Shown here one piece after another: positions 1 through 8,236 of a DNA stretch of 64,000 nucleotides (the stretch's first letter is position 1; every line of letters begins with the position of its first letter). Position numbers and translations under genes: made by a program. Origin of the DNA: Kribbella pittospori (lineage in GTDB: Bacteria > Actinomycetota > Actinomycetes > Propionibacteriales > Kribbellaceae). The stretch spans positions 186,001 through 250,000 of the forward strand of contig NZ_SJKB01000007.1 of assembly GCF_004331465.1 (NCBI RefSeq), in the 5' to 3' direction. Under the pieces are notes generated by a model that was not told where the DNA came from, made no database searches, and saw only the letters and a list, made by a program, of their open reading frames with translations.

Positions 1-192
1 GTTCGTAGACGAGTGCAGAACCCACAACTGGAGGGGAGATCCCCTCCGGTGGGAAAGGGTGGGGGAGGGGGTGGGGATTTGATCAAACAGTCACCCTCCG
101 CGCCGGAGTGGTGACACGGTGTGGAAAGGGGCGCACACTGAAGGATTCCGGACCGACCGTCCTCGGTCCGGCCGCCCTGCGAGGAGGCCGTC
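1..192. other. Upstream region of the LacI gene
   Basis: No gene is visible in these 192 bases. A G-rich run lies near 30-80. The only clear signal is the Shine-Dalgarno sequence GAGGAGG at 181-187, in front of the GTG start at 193. Whatever this regulator controls may lie to the left of the window. Confidence 0.5.
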
Positions 193-1206
193 GTGCCCCG
201 AGTCACGATCAAAGAGATCGCCCGCCGCGCGGGCGTCTCCCAAGGCGCGGTGTCGTACGCGCTGAACAACCAGCCCGGGGTCTCCGAGGCCACCCGGGCG
301 CGGGTCCTGAAGGTCGCGGAAGAGCTGGAGTGGGTGCCCAACCGGGCCGCTCGCCAGCTGTCCGCGGCGCGGAGTGAGACGTTCGGGCTCGTCCTCGCCA
401 GGACCGCGGAGACCCTGACCGAGGAACCGTTCTACATGGGCTTCGTGGGCGGCGTGGAGTCCGTGCTCTCACAGAAGTCCTACGCGCTCGCGCTGCAGGT
501 GGTGGCGGACCTGGACGAAGAGCTGGCGACGTACCGGAAGTGGTCCGCGGAACGCCGGGTCGACGGCGTGATCGTGGTCGACCTGCGGGTTGCCGATCCG
601 CGCATCCCGTTGCTCCGCAAGCTCGGGCTGCCGGCCGTGCTGGTCGCCGACCCGGAGCTGTCCGACGGGATGCCGTGTGTCTGGACCGACGGTACGGCGG
701 CGATGAACGCGGCGCTCGACCATGTCGCGTCGCTCGGCCACCGCGTGGTCGCCCGCGTCGCCGGACCACCGGAGTACGGCGATGTCTGGATCCGCGACCG
801 CGCGTACGCCACGGCAGGCCGGCGACTCGGCCTGGACGTCCGCGTCGTGCACACGGACTTCTCCGCCGACGAGGGTGCCGCGGCGACACGCGACCTGCTG
901 GCCGCCGCGAACCGGCCGACCGCGATCATCTACGACAACGACCTGATGGCCGTGGCCGGTCTGGCCGTCGTGCACGGGCTTGGGTCGCGCTCACCGGAGG
1001 ACGTCACACTGGTCGCTTGGGACGACTCGACCCTGTGCCGGATCACGCACCCGCGGTTGACGGCGATGAGCCACAACATCATCGGGTACGGCGCCGAGGT
1101 CACCAACCGGCTGCTCGACCTGCTCAACGGCGCCCGCCCACAGGCGCACCTCTACTCGACACCGTTGCTGATCGTCCGCGACAGCTCCGGCCCACCGCCG
1201 GTCTAG
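193..1206 (+). CDS. LacI-family transcriptional regulator
   Basis: A 337-residue DNA-binding regulator of the LacI/GalR family. The N-terminus carries the typical helix-turn-helix (IKEIARRAGVSQGAVSYALN, about residues 5-24) and hinge. The remainder is a periplasmic-binding-protein-like sugar sensor domain, with the family pattern DGVIVVDLR near residue 123 and an LVAWDDS segment near 277. The GTG start is supported by GAGGAGG 6 nt upstream. The effector is unknown; the family usually binds sugars or sugar phosphates and represses catabolic operons. No such operon is next to it inside the window. Its stop codon shares bases with the stop of the convergent oxidoreductase gene. Confidence 0.9.
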   Translation: MPRVTIKEIARRAGVSQGAVSYALNNQPGVSEATRARVLKVAEELEWVPNRAARQLSAARSETFGLVLARTAETLTEEPFYMGFVGGVESVLSQKSYALALQVVADLDEELATYRKWSAERRVDGVIVVDLRVADPRIPLLRKLGLPAVLVADPELSDGMPCVWTDGTAAMNAALDHVASLGHRVVARVAGPPEYGDVWIRDRAYATAGRRLGLDVRVVHTDFSADEGAAATRDLLAAANRPTAIIYDNDLMAVAGLAVVHGLGSRSPEDVTLVAWDDSTLCRITHPRLTAMSHNIIGYGAEVTNRLLDLLNGARPQAHLYSTPLLIVRDSSGPPPV

Positions 1207-3296
1207 GCCGCCGTCACCGTCACCGGTACGCCGTTCACCGCGGCAGTGCCGGCGACGGTGTCGGTGAGCCCGGCGTCCGTGACGTCGTTCGCGCTCGCTC
1301 CCGCGACCTGACTCGCCACAGTCAGCCGGACACCTTCGCGGCCGTGCCCGAAACCGTGCGGCAGGCTGACCACCCCCGGCATCATGTCGTTGCTCGCAGC
1401 AACCTCCACGGAGACCGATCCGGCCGCCGACGCCACCGTGACCAGCTGTCCGTCCTTGAGATCGCGCTCGGCCAGGTCGGCCGGGTTCATCAGCAGCTGG
1501 TGCCGCGGCCTGCCCTTCACCAGCCGGGCCGAGTTGTGCATCCACGAGTTGTTGTTGCGCAGATGCCGCCGCCCGATCAGCAACAGCCCGCCGTCGTCGA
1601 GAGCGACCAGCGACTCGAGCCGCGGCAGGTCGTCCAGGATCATCGGCTGGGCCAGGTCGACCCGCTTGCTCTTGCCTCGCAGCGCCCCGGGCAACGCCGG
1701 CTGGAGCGGCCCGAGGTCGACCCCGCCCGGCGACTTCCGCAGCTTCCGCAGCGACAACCGGTACGGCCCGATCCGGAGTCCGAGGTCGACGATCCGGCGC
1801 GGCGACATCCGCAGTCGCGCCATCACCTCGACCTTGCGCCGGCTCCACGGAGTACGGCGTACCAGGGCCAGGCCGAGGTCGCGGAAGATCTCCCAGTCGT
1901 GCCGTGCCTCCGGCGGCTTCGGCAGTACGGCGTCGTTCCAGCGAGCCGTGTTGCGCACCGCGAGCTGGTGGAAGATCACGTCGTAGTGGTCGCGCTCGAG
2001 CGGTGGCGCGGGCGGCAGGATCACGTCCGCATGCCGGGTGGTCTCGTTGATGTACGGGTCGACCGCGACCATGAAGTCGAGCGTGTCGAGGGCCTCGTCC
2101 AGACGACGGCCGCTCGGGGTGGACAGCACCGGATTGCCGGCGACCGTCACCATCGCCCGGATCCGGCCGTCGCCCGGCGTCAGGATCTCCTCGGCCATCG
2201 TCGACACCGGCAGCTCGCCGCCGAACTCGGGCAGCCCACGGACCCGGCTCTTCCACAATCCCATGTGACCGCGGCCGAGACCGAGCAACGCGTTCACCGC
2301 CGGCCGCGGGAACATCGTCCCGCCCGGCCGGTCAAGGTTCCCGGTGATGATGTTGAGCACCTGGATCGCCCACTGGCAGATCGCGCCGAACTGTTGCGTC
2401 GACACCCCGACCCGCCCGTAGCAGGCGGCCCTGTCCGCGGTCGCGAACTCGGTTGCGATCCGTCGGATCACGTCCGCGTCGATCCCGGTGATGGCGGCTG
2501 CCCGCTCCGGAGTCCACGGCTCGACCGCCGCCTTGACCGCCGCGAACCCGTCGACGTACGACGCCGGCTGCGCGTGTCCGTCGGCGATGACCTGATGGAT
2601 GAGCGCGAGCAGGAACGCGGCGTCGGTGCCCGGCCGCACGAAGTGGTGTTCGTCGGCGACCGCTGCCGTCTCGGTCCGACGCGGGTCGATGACCACGACC
2701 CGGCCGCCGCGCTTACGCACCTCCTTCAGTCGTCGACCGAAGCCGGGCGCAGTCATCATGCTGCCGTTCGAAGCAAGTGGGTTGGCGCCGAGCATCAGCA
2801 GGTACGACGTCCGGTCGATGTCCGGCACCGCGACCATCAACTGGTGGCCGTACAGCAGGTACGACGCGAGCATGTGCGGCAGCTGATCGATCGACGTCGC
2901 GCTGAACCGGTTCCGGGTGCGGAGCTGCCTGACCATCGTCGGTAGGTGGGTAAGCGCACCGAGGCTGTGCACGTTCGGGTTGCCGAGGTAGACGCCGACC
3001 GAGTTCCGCCCGTGCTCACGCCGGATCTCGGTCAGCCTGCTGACGACCAGCTCGTACGCCGCGTCCCAGCCGATCTCCTGCCAGCCGTCGGCGGTACGTC
3101 GTACTGGTGTGGTCAGCCGATCCGGGTCCTCCTGGAGATCGCGGAGCGCGACGGCCTTCGGGCAGATGTGACCGCGGGACAGTGGGTCGGATTCGTCGCC
3201 GCGGATGTCGGTGACCCGGCCGTCGTCGACCGTCACGAGCACACCACAGATCGCTTCACACAGGTTGCAGGAGGTCCGCCGTACTGTGGTCGCCAT
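1203..3296 (-). CDS. Molybdopterin-dependent oxidoreductase (FdhA/BisC-like)
   Basis: A 697-residue cytoplasmic oxidoreductase of the DMSO-reductase/formate-dehydrogenase superfamily. It binds a bis-molybdopterin cofactor and one Fe-S cluster. The N-terminal cluster motif is C10-x2-C13-x3-C17-x27-C45 (CNLCEAIC and GHICPK). Molybdopterin-binding segments follow (LMLGANPLASN, VVVIDPRRTETA, and a C-terminal nucleotide-contact domain starting around RHLRNNNSWMHN). The metal-ligand residue is not obviously Cys or selenocysteine; the local sequence is ATSIDQLP, so an Asp or Ser ligand is possible. The substrate is unknown. No electron-transfer subunit is adjacent. A molybdate ABC operon lies about 16 kb away. 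A small P-loop kinase gene is 35 bp upstream on the same strand. Confidence 0.85.
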   Translation of the reverse strand: MATTVRRTSCNLCEAICGVLVTVDDGRVTDIRGDESDPLSRGHICPKAVALRDLQEDPDRLTTPVRRTADGWQEIGWDAAYELVVSRLTEIRREHGRNSVGVYLGNPNVHSLGALTHLPTMVRQLRTRNRFSATSIDQLPHMLASYLLYGHQLMVAVPDIDRTSYLLMLGANPLASNGSMMTAPGFGRRLKEVRKRGGRVVVIDPRRTETAAVADEHHFVRPGTDAAFLLALIHQVIADGHAQPASYVDGFAAVKAAVEPWTPERAAAITGIDADVIRRIATEFATADRAACYGRVGVSTQQFGAICQWAIQVLNIITGNLDRPGGTMFPRPAVNALLGLGRGHMGLWKSRVRGLPEFGGELPVSTMAEEILTPGDGRIRAMVTVAGNPVLSTPSGRRLDEALDTLDFMVAVDPYINETTRHADVILPPAPPLERDHYDVIFHQLAVRNTARWNDAVLPKPPEARHDWEIFRDLGLALVRRTPWSRRKVEVMARLRMSPRRIVDLGLRIGPYRLSLRKLRKSPGGVDLGPLQPALPGALRGKSKRVDLAQPMILDDLPRLESLVALDDGGLLLIGRRHLRNNNSWMHNSARLVKGRPRHQLLMNPADLAERDLKDGQLVTVASAAGSVSVEVAASNDMMPGVVSLPHGFGHGREGVRLTVASQVAGASANDVTDAGLTDTVAGTAAVNGVPVTVTAA

Positions 3297-3331
3297 CCAG
3301 CCAAACTACCCCTGGGTAGCCTGTCCGGTCA

Positions 3332-3844
3332 TCACTCGAAGCGCGCCTCGTCCAGGCGGCCGAGGATCGCGTCGACGGTCTCGCCGGCGGACAGATCGGA
3401 GTTGTCCAGCCACAACCCCCGGCGCGGAGTGAACGCGTGCAGCTCGTAGTCGAGCTCGTCGACCAGGTGGTACGCCCCGCCGAGCCGGCTGGAGATCACC
3501 TCGGGTCGCGGCGTCAGGACGACGAGATAGCGCGGTCGGGTCTGGATCCCGTCCAGGAACTCGCGCAGCAGTTCACCGATGACCACGTCCTGCAGGACCA
3601 CGGTGAAACCGGCCTGCGCGTACCCGTCGGCGGCCTGGCAGGCGAGCCGGTACCGGAGCTGGAGCTGCCGCTGGGCCTCGGCCATGTCGTCGGCCATCGA
3701 GGCCTGTCCACTGACGATCATCCGGCGGAAAACGTCACCCCGGAGATGGACGCCGTACTGGAATCTCTCGGCCAGTAATTGGGAAACCGTCGACTTCCCG
3801 GCCGCCATGATCCCACTGACGACGATCACCCCCTCGGACTCCAT
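3332..3844 (-). CDS. P-loop AAA/kinase-like ATPase
   Basis: A 170-residue nucleoside/shikimate-kinase-like P-loop protein. The Walker A motif GIMAAGKST lies at about residues 10-18, followed by an RGDVFRRM segment typical of small-molecule kinases. It has no membrane segment and probably acts in the cytoplasm on a small substrate. The ATG at 3844 is chosen because the in-frame extension upstream to 3943 does not look like coding sequence. It may be cotranscribed with the downstream oxidoreductase (35-bp gap). Its exact substrate cannot be read from the sequence. Confidence 0.75.
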   Translation of the reverse strand: MESEGVIVVSGIMAAGKSTVSQLLAERFQYGVHLRGDVFRRMIVSGQASMADDMAEAQRQLQLRYRLACQAADGYAQAGFTVVLQDVVIGELLREFLDGIQTRPRYLVVLTPRPEVISSRLGGAYHLVDELDYELHAFTPRRGLWLDNSDLSAGETVDAILGRLDEARFE

Positions 3845-3935
3845 GCGGTGATCGTGCCACGCGGCGCAAGGTTTTGGTCCGGTCTCGCCGAATCTTGTCT
3901 GTGATCGGACAGAAAAGCTTCGTGTGCAAGGGGTT

Positions 3936-4535
3936 TCAGGCAAGCAGTGTCTCGAGGTGGTGCCGGAGCAACTGCCGGATCCGGGCCGGTGTGGTCCGGC
4001 CGGGCTGGATGGCCGAATGCAGGGCCAGGCCGTCGATCAGGGCATGCAGAAGCTCGGCCTCGCGACGCAGATCCAGACCCTCCCGGAGACCGCCGGCCTC
4101 GGACAGGGATTGGAGCAGCGATTCGCAGAGTTGGCGCAGGCCGTCGTGCACCGCGTCGACGTGTCCGTGCAGGCCGCCGGCCCCGGATTCGGCCTGGGCC
4201 TGCGCCATGAATGCCAGCCAGACGTCGAACTCGGCCTGCCGCTCGGCATCAAGGGGGAGAGCCTCCTCGAGGTAACGCAGCGCGATCGTCATGGCGCTGC
4301 CCTCGACCTCCACCGCGCTGATCCGGTCGCCGACCCGGCGCGCCACCAGGTCCATCGCGAAGCTGAGCAGACCTTCCTGATCGGGGAAGTAGTAGCGCAC
4401 GGCGCCGGGCGACCAGCCGGCCTCGGCAGCGACGGTCCGGACCGAGGCGGCGCGGACGCCGTCGCGGCGGACCACCCGCCAGAGCGCCTGGGCGATCTCC
4501 TCGCGGCGGACGTCGTGGTCGACGATCTTCGGCAT
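3936..4535 (-). CDS. TetR-family regulator
   Basis: A 199-residue TetR-type repressor. The N-terminal helix-turn-helix (IAQALWRVVRRDGV, then AEAGWSPGAVRYYF, about residues 14-50) is typical. The C-terminal half is a helical ligand-binding and dimerisation domain. It is divergent from the membrane-protein gene at 4615, which is the natural target. The intergenic region has inverted half-sites GTGTT/AACAC and ACTGT/ACAGT (4556-4580). The ligand is unknown. Confidence 0.9.
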   Translation of the reverse strand: MPKIVDHDVRREEIAQALWRVVRRDGVRAASVRTVAAEAGWSPGAVRYYFPDQEGLLSFAMDLVARRVGDRISAVEVEGSAMTIALRYLEEALPLDAERQAEFDVWLAFMAQAQAESGAGGLHGHVDAVHDGLRQLCESLLQSLSEAGGLREGLDLRREAELLHALIDGLALHSAIQPGRTTPARIRQLLRHHLETLLA

Positions 4536-4555
4536 GTGCCCTTTTTAGCACAGCC

Positions 4556-4580
4556 GTGTTACTGTCGTTCACAACACAGT
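4556..4580. promoter_or_regulatory. Candidate TetR operator between divergent genes
   Basis: Two interleaved inverted repeats lie between the TetR gene and the membrane-protein gene: GTGTT (4556-4560) with AACAC (4573-4577), and ACTGT (4561-4565) with ACAGT (4576-4580). The position fits autoregulation plus control of the divergent gene. Arms are only 5 bp each, so this is tentative. Confidence 0.4.
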
Positions 4581-4614
4581 CGTACTAATAAACGTCTCGG
4601 GAGGGTGAACCACT

Positions 4615-5181
4615 GTGCTGCTCGCTGTGATCGCCGGGTGTGAGATCGGGTTCTGGGTCCTGCTCGCCGCCGGACTCGCGACGCGCTATCTGCTCCGGCA
4701 CCCGAAGGCCGGCCTGGTCCTGCTCGCGGCGGTGCCGCTGGTCGACGTGGTCATGCTGGTCGCCAGCGTGATCGACATCCATCGCGGCGGCGAACCGTCG
4801 TTCAAGCATTCGCTGGCCGCGATCTTCATCGGTGTCAGCGTCGGCTTCGGCCACCAGACACTGAAGTGGGCGGACAAGTGGGCCGCGCACTATATGGGTG
4901 GTGCGCCGCGTCCGGTCAAGCCGCCGAAGCGTGGTCCCGAGCGGGCCCGTCGCGAGCGCACCGGCTGGTACCACCACCTGCTCGCGTACGTCGTCGGTGT
5001 CGGCATCATGATCGCCCTCGGCCTCCTCTCCGGGCAGGGGTACGACGCCGTCCTCGCCCCGGCGTGGACCTGGACGATCGTGCTCGTGATCGACGCCATC
5101 GTCTCGTTCAGCTACAGCTTCCAGGGCACCGATGCGTCCGATGACCAGGACCGGGCGCCGCGCGAGAAGCAGTCCGTCTGA
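4615..5181 (+). CDS. Hypothetical integral membrane protein
   Basis: A 188-residue protein with four likely membrane segments: about residues 1-22, 32-52, a shorter one near 64-80, then a pair at about 120-140 and 147-165. A basic loop (RPVKPPKRGPERARRER) lies near residues 100-115 and the C-terminal tail is charged. The GTG start is supported by GGGAGGG about 8 nt upstream. It resembles 2TM-domain membrane proteins, but I do not recognise a function. It is divergent from a TetR gene, which probably represses it. Confidence 0.75.
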   Translation: MLLAVIAGCEIGFWVLLAAGLATRYLLRHPKAGLVLLAAVPLVDVVMLVASVIDIHRGGEPSFKHSLAAIFIGVSVGFGHQTLKWADKWAAHYMGGAPRPVKPPKRGPERARRERTGWYHHLLAYVVGVGIMIALGLLSGQGYDAVLAPAWTWTIVLVIDAIVSFSYSFQGTDASDDQDRAPREKQSV

Positions 5182-5221
5182 GGTCCCCGGGTCCACCGTC
5201 CGGCCGTCGTACATTGCGGAC

Positions 5222-5863
5222 ATGACGACGACCGGGCGGGTCTGGGCTGGGGTCACCGCGTTCGCCGTGGCGGCCGGCATCGTGGTGCAGCTGTTCGTGA
5301 CGGCGAACGGGACCGAAGGGTTCTTCCGGGACAACCCGGAGCGGGTGCTCAACGTGTTCGCGTACTTCACGATCCAGTCGAACCTGCTGCTGGGGGCAAC
5401 GGTCTTGATGCTGGCTCTGCAGCCGGACCGGCGCCAGAGCACCTTGTTCAAGACGCTGCGGCTGAACGGTGTTCTCTGCATCGCGGTGACCGGGGTCGTC
5501 TACCACGTGGCGCTGGCCGGCCTCGACGACCTGGCCGGATGGGCGGCAGTGGCGAACTTCCTGCTGCACACCGCGACGCCGATCCTCGGCGTACTCGGGT
5601 GGCTGCTGTTCGGTCCGCGGGGCGCCACTGATCTCCGGATCGTGCGGTGGTCGATCGTGTACCCGCTGCTGTGGCTGGTGTTCACGCTGGTCCGCGGCGA
5701 GTTCGTCGGGTTCTACCCGTATCCGTTCGTGGATGTCGGCGAGCACGGGTACGCACGGGTGCTGCTGAACTGTCTGCTGGTCGCGGTACTGTTCCTGGCT
5801 CTGGCGGCCGGAGCATCCTTCCTGGATCGCCGCCTGCACCGGAAGACAACCGTCGAAAGGTAG
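5222..5863 (+). CDS. Pr6Pr-family membrane protein
   Basis: A 213-residue integral membrane protein with six predicted helices. The pattern of the Pr6Pr (FAR-17a/AIG1-like) family is visible: FAYFTIQSNLLLG near residue 45, VTGVVYHVALAG in the middle, LLHTATPILGVLGW, then a YPLLWLVFTLVRG segment and FYPYPFVDV. The biochemical role of bacterial members is not established. The ATG at 5222 is chosen over an in-frame ATG at 5132 that overlaps the previous gene. It lies 40 bp after the previous gene and 4 bp before the methyltransferase gene, so the three may form one transcript. Confidence 0.8.
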   Translation: MTTTGRVWAGVTAFAVAAGIVVQLFVTANGTEGFFRDNPERVLNVFAYFTIQSNLLLGATVLMLALQPDRRQSTLFKTLRLNGVLCIAVTGVVYHVALAGLDDLAGWAAVANFLLHTATPILGVLGWLLFGPRGATDLRIVRWSIVYPLLWLVFTLVRGEFVGFYPYPFVDVGEHGYARVLLNCLLVAVLFLALAAGASFLDRRLHRKTTVER

Positions 5864-5867
5864 ACCC

Positions 5868-6518
5868 GTGCTGGTGACCTCGCGCTCGTACGCCGAGTAC
5901 GAAGCGATGTTCGACCTGAGAGAACTCCCTGACTCCGTGCTCGACTGCTGTGCGGGCGGTGCGAGCTTCACCGCCGAGGCCGCCGCGCGTGGCGTCGACG
6001 CGATCGCGGCCGATCCGGCGTACGAGCTGGAGCCGTCCGAGCTCGTCGACACCGTTCGGCGCAGCCTGCCCGCGACCGCGGGGATCGTGGACGAGCACCA
6101 GGGGAGCTTCGTCTGGCACTGGTACGGATCGCCGGAGCGGAAGGATCAGTACAGGATCGAGGCGGCCGACCGGTTCCTGCAGGACGTGTCCATCGCGCCC
6201 GAGCGCTACATCGCGGCCGGGCTGCCGGAGCTTCCGTTCGGCGACCGGCGGTTCGACCTGGTGCTGTGCTCGCACCTGCTGTTCACCTGGGCGGACAAGT
6301 ACGACCGCGACTGGCATCTGGCGGCGCTGCGCGAACTGATCCGCGTGAGCAATGCGGAAGTACGCATCTTCCCGCTCGTGCTGCAGGGCGCCGGCGAGCC
6401 GGTACCGTTCCTGCCGGAGATCCTGGACGAGCTGGACGGCATCACCTGGGAGACCCGCAAGGTGCCGTACGAGTTCCAGGTCGGTGCCAACGAGATGCTG
6501 GTCATCACCCGGACCTGA
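5868..6518 (+). CDS. Class I SAM-dependent methyltransferase
   Basis: A 216-residue cytoplasmic protein with a methyltransferase Rossmann fold. Motif I is degenerate but recognisable (SVLDCCAGGASFTAEAAARG, about residues 24-43). A later RFDLVLCSHLLFTW segment matches motif IV-V of SAM methyltransferases. It starts at GTG 4 bp after the previous stop. The substrate is unknown. Two strong hairpins follow it before the convergent LysM gene. Confidence 0.75.
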   Translation: MLVTSRSYAEYEAMFDLRELPDSVLDCCAGGASFTAEAAARGVDAIAADPAYELEPSELVDTVRRSLPATAGIVDEHQGSFVWHWYGSPERKDQYRIEAADRFLQDVSIAPERYIAAGLPELPFGDRRFDLVLCSHLLFTWADKYDRDWHLAALRELIRVSNAEVRIFPLVLQGAGEPVPFLPEILDELDGITWETRKVPYEFQVGANEMLVITRT

Positions 6519-6526
6519 GACACTGA

Positions 6527-6604
6527 CGTCTGGTGCTCCCCACCCGTCGCGATCACGGATGAGTTGCGCACTGACCCGCCACGTTGGGTGGGGAGCGCCA
6601 GACG
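6527..6604. terminator. Long hairpin after the methyltransferase gene
   Basis: An inverted repeat with 19-base arms (6527-6545 and 6586-6604) containing a single T.G position and a 40-nt loop. The inner part is GCTCCCCACCC paired with GGGTGGGGAGC. There is no T-tract. It lies in a 162-bp gap between convergent genes, so a bidirectional terminator or 3' stabiliser is the simplest reading. Confidence 0.55.
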
Positions 6605-6620
6605 CCAGGGACGCGAGGGC

Positions 6621-6662
6621 CCGGCCGGACGGTGGGAGGACGGTCTACCACCGCCCGGCCGG
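6621..6662. terminator. Second hairpin in the convergent gap
   Basis: Arms CCGGCCGG-a-CGGTGG (6621-6635) and CCACCG-c-CCGGCCGG (6648-6662) pair over 14 bp with one mismatch and a 12-nt loop. It sits 19 bp from the stop of the LysM gene on the other strand, so it probably ends that transcript. Confidence 0.5.
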
Positions 6663-6680
6663 ATGGAGTATGGGGTCAGA

Positions 6681-7301
6681 TCAGCGGAGGTAGCGGCCGC
6701 AGACCGGCCACGGGGAAGCGCCGCGCTGGGCGTACAGCTTCTTCGCGCGCATCAGCTGCTCGGCCGCCGACGCGTTCGCCGGGCTGCCGGAGCCGCCGAC
6801 GCTGCGCCACGTCTGCCGGTCGAACTGGAACAGCCCGTAGTACCCAGCCGGGTTGACGGCCCGCGGGTTCCCACTGGATTCGCAGTTGGCGACCTTCGCC
6901 CAGGCACCGCTCAGGTTTGCGCGGCCGCCGGCCGCCGGGCGGTCCTCGGACCGGCTGGTCTTGACCCTGCGCTCGGTCTTGCGGACCTTCTTGGTCTCGA
7001 CCTTCTTGGTCGTCACCCGCTTCGGAGCGGCGGCCTTCGTCACGCCGTCCAGCGACAGGGTCTGCCCGATCAGGATCAGATCGGGGTCCTGCAGGTTGTT
7101 GATCCTGGCCAGCTGGTGCCAGTCGGCGCCGTTGGCCTGCGCGATCTCGGAGAGGGTGTCGCCGGGCTTGACCGTGTAGTCGGTCGCGAACGCCGCTCCG
7201 GCGCCGGCGGCGGTGATGCCGGCCCCGAGGCCGGCGATCGTGAGGGTCCGTGCCACCCGGCGGGTACTTCGCCGGGGGCGCGCATGTCGTGCTTTGGACA
7301 T
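6681..7301 (-). CDS. Secreted LysM / transglycosylase-like (Rpf-type) cell-wall protein
   Basis: A 206-residue exported protein that should bind and cleave peptidoglycan. It has an arginine-rich N-terminus and a signal segment (TIAGLGAGITAAGAGAAFA, about 21-39). A LysM domain follows (YTVKPGDTLSEIAQANG... LILIGQTLSL, about 42-86), then a Lys/Arg-rich linker. The C-terminal transglycosylase-like domain is of the resuscitation-promoting-factor type, with WAKVANCESSGNP (catalytic Glu in CESS) and YYGLFQFDRQTWRSVGG. The ATG at 7301 has GAGGAG 10 nt upstream. I looked for a c-di-AMP (ydaO) riboswitch upstream, common for this gene type, and did not recognise one. Confidence 0.88.
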   Translation of the reverse strand: MSKARHARPRRSTRRVARTLTIAGLGAGITAAGAGAAFATDYTVKPGDTLSEIAQANGADWHQLARINNLQDPDLILIGQTLSLDGVTKAAAPKRVTTKKVETKKVRKTERRVKTSRSEDRPAAGGRANLSGAWAKVANCESSGNPRAVNPAGYYGLFQFDRQTWRSVGGSGSPANASAAEQLMRAKKLYAQRGASPWPVCGRYLR

Positions 7302-7600
7302 CGGAAAAGCGCTCCTCGTGAGCTTGGGCATGGTGGAACTCACCAGGCCCCCCGTGCAGGGGTGGGGGCATTCGGACAGGTCACAGGACAGCGACCGAAT
7401 GATCACGCCATGGTAACGACGCAACGTTTGTCATCCTGTGCGACGTCGGCGCGGAGCGCAAGACCATTCGGGGAATCTGCCCCGGTTTTTTTCTGGCCTT
7501 TGAGGAAGTGAAAATCCAACAACAGAACGGTTTCCGGCCTGATGCGCCGAGGTTCGAGGCCCGCTGGGCGGGGCAACCAAGGCCCGGAACCGACCGGTTT
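7302..7600. other. Intergenic region upstream of the LysM gene
   Basis: Gene-free, 299 bases. It should hold the promoter of the minus-strand LysM gene and the 3' end of the DUF5946 transcript. The only structured element I see is the hairpin with a T-run at 7469-7492, which points the other way. Confidence 0.4.
7469..7492 (+). terminator. Terminator-like hairpin with T7 tract
   Basis: CGGGG (7469-7473) pairs with CCCCG (7480-7484) around the loop AATCTG, then G and seven T. This is the clearest intrinsic-terminator shape in the first 10 kb. No plus-strand gene ends here, so it may stop antisense transcription into the DUF5946 gene, or be chance. Confidence 0.35.
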
Positions 7601-8137
7601 CTAGCGCTGGAAACAGCGCTCCGGGACCAGTTCTACGGTCAACTTTCGGACCACATCCTGGACGTCGTCCGGCCAGGAATCCCACACCTGTCCGGCCCAC
7701 ATGATGAGCGCCGACTCCACCTCGTCGACCCCGCCTGCCGTCAGGACGTCGTACGCCGTCAGCCGGCCGACCGTCGCGGGTGGGGTGAGCACCGGCCAGT
7801 CGTCGTACGAATTGGCCATGATGCCGTGGGCCGTACGTACATCGAGGTTGCCCGAACCGCGCTCGAGGTACATGTACAGGCCGTTGAGCGCGAACACCGG
7901 CCCGATCGGCGGCGTCCCCGGGAGGACGTGCTGGCCGCCGTACGCGTCGATCCGCAATTGGTGCAGGTAGCCGAGCCTGGCCTGGTGCTCGATCTCGAAG
8001 CCGAGCAGCTGACCGGAGACCTCCAGGCACTCGGGGGAGGCGCTGTTCTTGGCTTCGCCCGGCCAGTCCGAGCGCGGGAGATCGGCGCCGCAGCCGGGGC
8101 AGCGGCGGGATTCGTGCGTGTCATCCGGCGGGTTCAC
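7601..8137 (-). CDS. DUF5946-like protein
   Basis: About 178 residues from a GTG at 8137. The N-terminus has a zinc-finger-like CPGCGADLP, then SPECLEVSGQLLGFE, and a conserved-looking HQLRIDAYGGQH. This order resembles the DUF5946 family, whose function is unknown. No signal peptide or membrane segment. The frame stays open to 8260, but that would overlap the start of the divergent LuxR gene and its residues look non-coding, so I prefer the shorter start. No Shine-Dalgarno sequence is evident at 8137. Confidence 0.65.
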   Translation of the reverse strand: MNPPDDTHESRRCPGCGADLPRSDWPGEAKNSASPECLEVSGQLLGFEIEHQARLGYLHQLRIDAYGGQHVLPGTPPIGPVFALNGLYMYLERGSGNLDVRTAHGIMANSYDDWPVLTPPATVGRLTAYDVLTAGGVDEVESALIMWAGQVWDSWPDDVQDVVRKLTVELVPERCFQR

Positions 8138-8236
8138 TCGTTGATCGAAGCACGGGCCCCGCCGTCCGGCAGCTGGATTTCGCCGCCGCGGTGGCGGACC
8201 GGCGGATGAGGCGACGGAAGGGTATGGGGGCAAGCG

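Noticed and set aside
540..2945. An 801-residue open frame on the plus strand across the LacI and oxidoreductase genes
   Set aside because: Extremely Arg/Pro-rich composition, no family motif, and it runs antisense to a well-supported molybdopterin oxidoreductase. It is a by-product of high GC content.
7302..7600. A c-di-AMP (ydaO-type) riboswitch upstream of the LysM/transglycosylase gene
   Set aside because: This gene type often has one, but I could not find the conserved core segments in the upstream sequence. A covariance-model search would settle it.
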